DNA from: Pseudoalteromonas sp. OOF1S-7 | Lineage (GTDB): Bacteria > Pseudomonadota > Gammaproteobacteria > Enterobacterales > Alteromonadaceae | DNA: 64,000 nucleotides | Assembly (NCBI RefSeq): GCF_022347765.1 | Contig: NZ_JAKRFZ010000002.1 | Location: 496,001 to 560,000, forward strand | Reading direction: 5' to 3' | Shown here: in pieces, positions 58,571 to 64,000 of the stretch | Layout: the number at the start of each line of letters is the position of its first letter | How positions within the stretch are numbered: position 1 is the first letter of the stretch | Made by a program: the position numbers and the translations under genes | The notes under the pieces: generated by a model | The model's input: the letters and a program-made list of their open reading frames with translations, nothing else | Told to the model about the DNA's origin: nothing | The model's database searches: none

Positions 58571-59017
58571 ATGTCACATTCAAACTACGAAATGGCGCCT
58601 TTGAAGGAATTAGTGAAGGTGCTCAATGGTGGGGTGGAATTTTACAAAGACGCCAAGGAGAAAGTGGACGATGAGCATATCAGTGCCATTTTCAACACGA
58701 TGATCACTGAAAAGGTACAAGCTATCTCGAAGCTGCAAACCTATGTGCTGATTGATGAAGGCGAGCGCGAAACTGACTCAGACACCTTGGTTACGCTGCG
58801 TGAACATTACACTAAAGTGCTGGGTGTTTTGAGTACCGACAAAACACACACCTACATCGCGCAGCTTGAAGAAGTCGAAGACAAGGTGCTGGAAAAAGTA
58901 GCCGATGCGTTGGAGCAGGCACTACCGCCTCAGTGTGTTCAGGATCTAAGGCAAATCCAGGTTCGCATGCAGGCCTGCCACAATGAAATGAAAACATTGC
59001 AGAAGCTGACCGCATAG
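58571..59017 (+). CDS. PA2169-family four-helix-bundle protein (DUF2383)
   Basis: 148 aa, all-alpha, soluble. The ferritin-like bundle pattern is visible: [40 protein letters not shown], a second pair after ~70, and a final helix [19 protein letters not shown]2383/PA2169 proteins are induced under stress in several gammaproteobacteria, with unknown activity. The usual metal-site Glu/His pairs of ferritins are only partly evident (EFYKD, EKV), so metal binding is doubtful. ATG 58571 follows AAGGAG. It is the first of three small stress-type genes in a row with DUF1328 and the small lipoprotein, 73 nt before the next. Confidence 0.85.
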   Translation: MSHSNYEMAPLKELVKVLNGGVEFYKDAKEKVDDEHISAIFNTMITEKVQAISKLQTYVLIDEGERETDSDTLVTLREHYTKVLGVLSTDKTHTYIAQLEEVEDKVLEKVADALEQALPPQCVQDLRQIQVRMQACHNEMKTLQKLTA

Positions 59018-59090
59018 TAGTGATGATCACCGCTTTATTGATGACGCAGGGCCAGGGCCCTGCTTGATTAAACACCAACAGGAGGTTCAC

Positions 59091-59261
59091 ATGTTACGTT
59101 GGTCACTTGGATTTTTAGTCCTTGCACTGATCAGTGCCATCTTAGGCTTTGGGGGCATCGCCGGCACCGCTGCAGGCATTGCACAGATACTATTCTTTGT
59201 GTTTATTGCTCTGGTTTTGCTGTCGTTTGTGCTGCCTGTGATTAAAAAACCAAACGCATAG
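59091..59261 (+). CDS. DUF1328 small membrane protein (YtjA family)
   Basis: 56 aa; start at ATG 59091 fixed by AGGAGG 5 nt upstream (the strongest ribosome site in this region). Two hydrophobic helices (~5-25, ~29-49) with Gly-rich turn [16 protein letters not shown] and the family C-terminus [13 protein letters not shown]1328/UPF0391 proteins are induced by envelope stress and stationary phase in many bacteria and have no known biochemical function. It lies between the DUF2383 gene and the small lipoprotein gene. Confidence 0.92.
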   Translation: MLRWSLGFLVLALISAILGFGGIAGTAAGIAQILFFVFIALVLLSFVLPVIKKPNA

Positions 59262-59304
59262 CAGTCACAAATAACCCAGTTTGAATTTTATTAAGGAGCT
59301 CATT

Positions 59305-59496
59305 ATGAACCACATTATTACTGCACTTCAGACCACTTTTTTTATCACCATTTTAGGTCTGGCTGGTTGTTCTGACGGCCCGGCAGAAGACGCTGGCGAG
59401 CGCGTAGACGAAGCCATCACAGACGTTCAAAACAAGGCCGAAGATTTGTGTGAAAAAGCCAAAGAAAACCTTAATGCAGAAAACGAAAACTGCTAA
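59305..59496 (+). CDS. Small lipoprotein
   Basis: 63 aa; ATG 59305 with AAGGAG 8 nt upstream. Signal peptide with lipobox LAGC (lipidated Cys at ~22) followed by SDGP. The mature part is short, acidic and helical, rich in Glu/Ala/Lys (AGERVDEAITDVQNKAEDLC), resembling the entericidin-like/YgdI-type small lipoproteins found beside DUF1328 genes. Two further Cys (one ending the protein at NC) may form a disulfide. Its terminator is at 59508-59529. Confidence 0.8.
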   Translation: MNHIITALQTTFFITILGLAGCSDGPAEDAGERVDEAITDVQNKAEDLCEKAKENLNAENENC

Positions 59497-59507
59497 CAGC
59501 AGGGCAT

Positions 59508-59529
59508 GCCAGCTCATAACAGAGCTGGC
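59508..59529 (+). terminator. Terminator after small lipoprotein gene
   Basis: GCCAGCTC / GAGCTGGC, perfect 8-bp stem with 6-nt loop, 11 nt after the stop, followed by CCCCTT. The following 59530-59700 is the promoter region of the peptidase gene with no gene seen. Confidence 0.65.
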
Positions 59530-59700
59530 CCCTTCGTCCCTTTTCAACTATCCGCGAAACTACCCCGCTTATCTCAGCCCTTTTGTACTTTTGTTTCGGA
59601 TGTGATTACAATCCGACAACAATCAAGTTATTTACATTTTGGGCACCTGCTCACATTACTGACCAACCGGTATACACCCCGAGTGTCAAAAAGGACAAAC

Positions 59701-61887
59701 ATGAGAACAATTAAACTAAGCACCATTGCCGGTGCGGTTTTGCTGGCAAGCGCGTGCAGTCAGATGACATCAACACAGAATGTACAAACCCAAACAACGC
59801 ACAGCACAGACACCCAGGCTAACCAGCAACAGGTCCAGCCACCTGTCGCTCAAAAAATACCTCATGTAACCCAGATCCATGGCTATAAGCTGGTCGATAA
59901 TTATCACTGGCTGCGTGATGACACGCGCAGCTCAGCTCAGGTATTGTCTCACCTGGAGCAGGAAAACCACTACGCCGATGCAAAACTGGCACCTATTGAC
60001 ACGCTACGCAGTACTCTGTTCGAAGAAATAAAAAATAAAATCGCCAAAGACGATCGCAGCGTGCCGCACAAACGCGGTGACTATTACTATTTCAGTGAAG
60101 TCAAGGGCGATCAGGAGTACCGTACTTACTATCGAAGCAAACACGCCGATGGCAGCGAAGCCGCGGAGATTTTTAACGCTAATGAACGCGCTGAAGGTCA
60201 ATCGTATTACGGCCTGGGTGCACTGAGCGTAAGCCCGGATGGTAAACTCATCGCGTTTGCTGAAGATACGCTCAGCCGCCGTATCTATACGGTCAGCGTT
60301 AAAAACCTGGCAACCGGTGAGATATACACAGATAAGCTCGAAGGCGCTGCGGATAGCATCGAGTGGGGCAATGACAACCGCAGTATTTACTACATTAAAA
60401 AAGACCCGGTTACTTTGCTCGGTTTCCAGGTCTATCGTCACGTATTAGGTCAGGACCAGTCGCAGGATGAACTGGTTTACGAAGAAAAAGACAATACGTA
60501 CTACACTTATCTGGCCAAAAGCAAAGACGGCAGCGAAGTCCATATCGTCCACCATGCGACAGAAGCCAAAGGGCTCTCTATCCTCGATGCCAATAATCCT
60601 AAGGCTAAACCACAACGTCTGCTGCCACGTACCAAAGGCCATGAATACAGCCTGCTTAAGCAGGGCGACTTCTATTTTATTTACACCAACGACAATGCCG
60701 TCAATTTTAAGCTCATGAAAGCCCACAAAAATGACGTAACGGACAAAGGTAAGTGGAAAACCATCATTGCACATAACCCGGATGCCAAGCTGGAAGGCGT
60801 GGAGCTGTTTAATGATCACCTGGTGTATCAGTCTCGCGTTGAAGGCATAGGTACACTGAATGTGTTGAGTCTGAAAACCCAAAAGCACCAGACACTGACC
60901 TTTAACGATCCCGCCTATATGGCCTCACTAACAGGCAATCACGAATTAGGCAGCCAGTTTGTTCGGGTTAGCTATCAGAGCATGACCACGCCTAAAACCA
61001 TTTATGACATTGACCTGAACACACTGGAAAAAACGCAGCGTAAACAAACTAAGGTTCTGGGCGACTTCAATGCCGATGACTACGCTTCCGAGCGCTTGTT
61101 TATTGAAGCCAGAGACGGGGTCAAGGTGCCTGTGACGCTGGTCTATAAAAAGTCGATGTTCAAAAAGGACGGCACGAACCCGCTATTGCAATATGGCTAT
61201 GGTTCGTACGGCTCAACCCGTGACCCTTATTTCCGAGTCAGCACCCTGAGCTTGCTGGACCGTGGCTTTGTGTATGCCATTGCGCATATTCGTGGCTCGC
61301 AGGCACTGGGCAGACCTTGGTATGAGGACGGTAAAAAGCTTAATAAAAAGAATACCTTTAATGACTTTATTGATGTCACCAAGGCTCTGGTTAAGTCAGG
61401 TTATGGCGACTCTGAACGTCTCTATGCCCGTGGCGGCAGCGCCGGTGGCCTGTTGATGGGCGCGGTGATCAATCAGGCGCCTGAACTGTATCACGGTGTG
61501 CACTCTGCGGTCCCTTTTGTGGATGTGATCAATACCATGCTGGACGATTCACTGCCACTGACCACCAATGAATACGATGAGTGGGGCAACCCAAATGACA
61601 AGGTCTACTTCGACTATATGCGTTCTTATTCTCCGTACGATCAGGTGAGCGCGCAGAACTACCCCAACATGCTGGTCACCACGGGCCTGCATGACTCTCA
61701 GGTACAGTACTTTGAGCCAGCCAAATGGGTGGCCAAGCTACGCGAGTATAAGACGGACGACAACACTTTGCTGCTAAAAACCGATATGGAAGCCGGACAT
61801 GGTGGCGCATCGGGCCGCTTTAAGCGCATCAATGATATTGCGCTGAGCTATGGTTTTATCATTGGCCTGGCTGAAGGGAAACTCTAG
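59701..61887 (+). CDS. S9A prolyl oligopeptidase / oligopeptidase B-like lipoprotein
   Basis: 728 aa serine peptidase. The start was set at ATG 59701, where a lipoprotein signal with lipobox ASAC begins; longer in-frame starts lack a signal. Residues ~45-440 form the beta-propeller gate (VSPDGKLIAFAEDTLSRRIY and DDTRS blades), ~450-728 the alpha/beta hydrolase. Catalytic triad by position: Ser580 in GGSAGG, Asp665 in GLHDSQV, His700 in EAGHGG. The oxyanion region GYGSYG is present. The sequence resembles protease II (PtrB) more than Pro-specific POP. As a lipoprotein it acts in the periplasm or outer membrane on short peptides, unlike the cytosolic E. coli enzyme. It is monocistronic, with two hairpins after the stop. 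Confidence 0.93.
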   Translation: MRTIKLSTIAGAVLLASACSQMTSTQNVQTQTTHSTDTQANQQQVQPPVAQKIPHVTQIHGYKLVDNYHWLRDDTRSSAQVLSHLEQENHYADAKLAPIDTLRSTLFEEIKNKIAKDDRSVPHKRGDYYYFSEVKGDQEYRTYYRSKHADGSEAAEIFNANERAEGQSYYGLGALSVSPDGKLIAFAEDTLSRRIYTVSVKNLATGEIYTDKLEGAADSIEWGNDNRSIYYIKKDPVTLLGFQVYRHVLGQDQSQDELVYEEKDNTYYTYLAKSKDGSEVHIVHHATEAKGLSILDANNPKAKPQRLLPRTKGHEYSLLKQGDFYFIYTNDNAVNFKLMKAHKNDVTDKGKWKTIIAHNPDAKLEGVELFNDHLVYQSRVEGIGTLNVLSLKTQKHQTLTFNDPAYMASLTGNHELGSQFVRVSYQSMTTPKTIYDIDLNTLEKTQRKQTKVLGDFNADDYASERLFIEARDGVKVPVTLVYKKSMFKKDGTNPLLQYGYGSYGSTRDPYFRVSTLSLLDRGFVYAIAHIRGSQALGRPWYEDGKKLNKKNTFNDFIDVTKALVKSGYGDSERLYARGGSAGGLLMGAVINQAPELYHGVHSAVPFVDVINTMLDDSLPLTTNEYDEWGNPNDKVYFDYMRSYSPYDQVSAQNYPNMLVTTGLHDSQVQYFEPAKWVAKLREYKTDDNTLLLKTDMEAGHGGASGRFKRINDIALSYGFIIGLAEGKL

Positions 61888-61904
61888 CACGCTCGATACA
61901 ATCA

Positions 61905-61959
61905 TCCCCGGCTGGTCAACCGGGGGACATGCCATAACCCATATCTGAAGTTATGGCAT
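61905..61959 (+). terminator. Tandem hairpins after peptidase gene
   Basis: First hairpin TCCCCGG / CCGGGGGA at 61905-61927. Second, perfect 10-bp stem ATGCCATAAC / GTTATGGCAT at 61929-61959 with an 11-nt loop. Both lie between the peptidase stop and the sigma-factor promoter region. The second could also be a regulator site. Confidence 0.5.
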
Positions 61960-62065
61960 ACCACCCCACCCTTAAATTCACCGCACTTTTTTTGACAGGT
62001 TGTGACACATTCAGGTCCTGAACACAACTAACCTAATAACATCAACAACAAAAAGCAGGGACAAA

Positions 62066-62554
62066 GTGAACACCCAACCTTCATTCGAACACATGCTCGC
62101 TGAGAACGACGGGCGAATACGGTACATTGCTTCACGCTATGGTGGCCCGGGTGAGCGCGATGATATGTATCAGGAGATCCTACTGCAATTGTGGCGCAGC
62201 TATGAAAGCTTTTCAGGGCACGCATCAATCGGCACCTGGGTGTATAAAGTGGCGCTCAACACTGCCAATTCATTTGTCAAAAACAGAATCAAGCACAACG
62301 ACCTCCGGCATTCGATATCGAGACACGTTGAGCTGCAATCAGAAGCTGAGCACACAGGCTGCCAGGCCGATATTCTGACGCAGTTTATGGATCAACTGGG
62401 TGATATTGATGTGGGTGTCCTCATCATGTACCTGGACGGGCTCAAATCTGAGGATATTGCAGAAGTCCTGGGGATAAGCGATAACGCAGTGCGCTCGCGA
62501 ATAAAACGCATTAAACGTGAGTTTGAACAAAACTTTGTAGGAGATGAGCCATGA
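62066..62554 (+). CDS. ECF-type RNA polymerase sigma factor
   Basis: 162 aa with GTG start at 62066, AGGGA upstream. Region 2 with the ECF core-binding and -10 motif (RIRYIASRYGGPGERDDMYQ and ILLQLWRSYESF); region 4 HTH at the C-terminus (MYLDGLKSEDIAEVLGISDN and AVRSRIKRIKREFEQN). The spacing between regions matches short ECF sigma factors. Its stop overlaps the start of the next gene (ATGA), which codes for a membrane protein that is probably its anti-sigma partner. The regulon and signal are not evident; no autoregulated promoter was recognised upstream. Confidence 0.92.
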   Translation: MNTQPSFEHMLAENDGRIRYIASRYGGPGERDDMYQEILLQLWRSYESFSGHASIGTWVYKVALNTANSFVKNRIKHNDLRHSISRHVELQSEAEHTGCQADILTQFMDQLGDIDVGVLIMYLDGLKSEDIAEVLGISDNAVRSRIKRIKREFEQNFVGDEP

Positions 62555-63153
62555 AACTGGATGATCTAAAGCACAACTTTGAGCAGCAAATTGCAGACAG
62601 CAGCGCGGAAGCACAGCTGGCGTTGCAAGTTGACGAACTGAAAGCCAAAACAAAAAAGTATCAGCGCGATATTAAAATGCGTGATTTTATGGAAATCTCC
62701 ATTTCATTGCTGCTTATCCCGGTCTGGCTGTACGGCCTGACTATCAGTGCTAACTGGGTCCAGTCTTCAGGCTGTATTCTGGCGACGCTAACGAGCCTGT
62801 ATATTCCGTACAAATTGCTAAAAGCCCGACGCCTGCTCCCTTGCAAAGAAGACAGTATCCGTGCGTATTTACACCAGGAGCAGCAAAGACTTGCTCAGCA
62901 AAAGCAACTACTGGAGAACATTGTGTGGTGGTACATAGCACCGATTTTTATCAGTGTCATGTTGATCACGCTGGGCGCCAATATGGATGATGAAGGTGTT
63001 ATTCAACTCAAGCCACACATGCAATTGTATTACTTGCTCGTACTGCTTGGTATGGTGGGGATCTACTTTTGGAATAGACGCGCCGCCAGGAAAAGGTTTG
63101 GACCTTTGCTTGAACGCGTCGAACAGCAGCTGAATGAACTGAATGACGAATAA
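62551..63153 (+). CDS. Four-helix membrane protein, putative anti-sigma partner
   Basis: 200 aa. A cytoplasmic helical N-terminus (~45 residues, QIADSSAEAQLALQVDELKA) precedes four hydrophobic segments (~47-66, ~70-88, ~124-142, ~158-175), separated by a coiled coil rich in Gln (HQEQQRLAQQKQLLENI). It ends with a basic-acidic helix. The gene overlaps the sigma-factor stop by 4 nt, GGAG upstream. Placement and an N-terminal cytoplasmic helix are typical of ECF anti-sigma factors, but the His/Cys zinc motif of the common ZAS class is absent. The pairing is therefore inferred from context. Confidence 0.68.
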   Translation: MKLDDLKHNFEQQIADSSAEAQLALQVDELKAKTKKYQRDIKMRDFMEISISLLLIPVWLYGLTISANWVQSSGCILATLTSLYIPYKLLKARRLLPCKEDSIRAYLHQEQQRLAQQKQLLENIVWWYIAPIFISVMLITLGANMDDEGVIQLKPHMQLYYLLVLLGMVGIYFWNRRAARKRFGPLLERVEQQLNELNDE

Positions 63154-63175
63154 ACACATTTCGCAGTGCATCATT

Positions 63176-63205
63176 GAGCCCCGAAATGCCGTCGCAACGG
63201 GGCTC
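63176..63205. terminator. Bidirectional hairpin between convergent genes
   Basis: GAGCCCCG / CGGGGCTC, perfect 8-bp stem with 14-nt loop. It sits in the 58-nt gap between the membrane-protein stop (plus) and the aminotransferase stop (minus). Confidence 0.6.
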
Positions 63206-63211
63206 AGCGCA

Positions 63212-64000
63212 CTAGATTGCCCGAGCAGGTTCCACCTGATATGCCTGATGAAGTAGCGTGCGCAAAGGCTCAGACTCTCTCAGCTTATGCCCCGAAATTT
63301 CTGCCACCGCCACACCCGGTGTCCAGGAGTTCATCACCACAGCCCCGCGCAGCGATGGCAAGCTCGCCAATGTCACAGGCTCGGTTCGCTGCGCGATGTT
63401 AAGCAGCCGTAGTTGCCGTTGTACCATACTCATCATGGTACCTTGCAGTTTTGGAGCCTGTGGCCAAATTACCGCTTCACCGTCCCAAAAGGCCAGATTC
63501 CAGATGGTCCCTTCGCTCAGATAACCTTTCTTATCTGTGAACACTGCATCTTCATAGCCCTGCTCTACCGCCCTGTGGAGATAGTAAGTTTTACTGATCT
63601 CACCGACATGCTTAATCTCAGGCAACGGCCGACTATATTCCGTGGCCAGCAGTTTCAGCGGCCCGGTAGGTCCATTTGCAGGCGCGCCTGTACGCACCAA
63701 AATCTCTGGTTGGCCATTCATACTGGCAGGGGTAAACTCTCCATGGGTCGAGTGCACAGTCACGGTCAAAGAAGCGTCTTTGTCCGATACAGCCATCGCA
63801 GCGCGAACTGAATCCAGAATGTCAGCGTCAGGCCGCGCTTGTCCAAACAACGCCACCGACGCATTGCGTAACCTGTCCAGATGCAAGTCCATGCCTTTTA
63901 CCATACCATCTCGTACCTGCATGGCGGTAAAATGTGCAAAGCCGGCAAAGGCCAGGCGACTCATCTGTGACTCTTGAATTATCCGGCCATTAAGTACAGT
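63212..64000 (-). CDS. PLP-dependent class IV aminotransferase (5' end beyond window)
   Basis: At least 263 residues are readable. The frame stays open through the window edge (TVLNGRIIQESQ before the first in-window Met), and the family's start motif has the form LNG...HFTAMQV..G, so the ATG at 63964 is probably not the start. Class IV fold features: HFTAMQVRDGMVKGMDLHLD with RLRN, a lysine in EISKTYYLHRAVEQGYEDAV that fits the PLP-binding Lys, and DKKGYLSEGTIWNLAFWDGE with KLQGTMMSMVQR, as in D-amino-acid aminotransferase / branched-chain / aminodeoxychorismate lyase relatives. The exact substrate is unknown. Confidence 0.85.
   Translation of the reverse strand, partial: TVLNGRIIQESQMSRLAFAGFAHFTAMQVRDGMVKGMDLHLDRLRNASVALFGQARPDADILDSVRAAMAVSDKDASLTVTVHSTHGEFTPASMNGQPEILVRTGAPANGPTGPLKLLATEYSRPLPEIKHVGEISKTYYLHRAVEQGYEDAVFTDKKGYLSEGTIWNLAFWDGEAVIWPQAPKLQGTMMSMVQRQLRLLNIAQRTEPVTLASLPSLRGAVVMNSWTPGVAVAEISGHKLRESEPLRTLLHQAYQVEPARAI

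Overview
The window looks like chromosome of a marine gammaproteobacterium, most likely an Alteromonadales member close to Pseudoalteromonas. The reasons are gene content (giant Ig-repeat surface protein, OsmC-YcaO fusion, glrK-qseG-glrR, many two-component genes, prolyl oligopeptidase lipoprotein), moderate GC, and REP-like CCGG-stem palindromes between genes. The genus is an inference from content; no 16S or other marker lies in the window.

Layout. (1) 1-18677, minus strand: one enormous open frame for a secreted surface/adhesin-like protein. At least 6,225 codons are inside the window and its C-terminus lies beyond position 1. It carries 25 near-identical 312-bp (104-aa) Ig-like units at about 5815-13600, an RTX-like segment, and a 2.87-kb higher-order duplication of cadherin/VCBS-like modules. 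(2) 18949-20307, minus: a phage-collar/microcystin-dependent-type protein and an unknown protein. (3) 20538-23551, minus: a three-gene operon of a Tat-exported propeller protein, a PRMT-like methyltransferase and an Fmt-fold formyltransferase. (4) 24008-32816, plus: a TOMM-type RiPP cluster. It encodes a kinase/cyclase/ATPase/TPR fusion protein, a BMA_0021-type precursor with a nitrile-hydratase-like leader, a hairpin attenuator, an amidohydrolase, a phytanoyl-CoA dioxygenase-like oxygenase, and a leader-binding/YcaO fusion cyclodehydratase. The inner part (about 26.65-31.75 kb) is clearly AT-richer than the outer ends of the two flanking genes. (5) 33085-38944: OsmC-YcaO protein, outer-membrane barrel, divergent LysR/MFS pair, GNAT.

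(6) 39054-43645: four tandem secreted EF-hand mini-proteins diverge from a glrK-qseG-glrR (qseE-qseG-qseF) operon. The intergenic region has two 18-bp inverted copies of a TTGC-N6-GCAA box and a sigma54-like promoter facing the EF-hand genes. (7) 43855-49176: chemoreceptor, GNAT, membrane-anchored AraC regulator, DUF6326 membrane protein, periplasmic TPR protein. (8) 49464-56616: a six-gene signalling operon (DSP phosphatase/diacylglycerol-kinase fusion, NtrC-type regulator, 66-aa stand-alone H-box protein, CHASE3 histidine kinase, single-domain response regulator, REC-HK-REC-REC hybrid). (9) 56667-59496: envelope-stress small proteins (BON, MscS, DUF2383, DUF1328, small lipoprotein). (10) 59701-63153: S9 prolyl oligopeptidase lipoprotein, ECF sigma factor and its overlapping membrane partner. 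(11) 63212-64000, minus: class IV aminotransferase whose start lies outside the window.

The most promising undescribed material is the TOMM cluster with its exchanged-looking centre, the EF-hand/GlrR circuit, the stand-alone H-box protein, and the synonymous-haplotype shuffling in the giant repeat gene. Open frames on the plus strand over the giant gene, including one of 7.5 kb, are antisense shadows.
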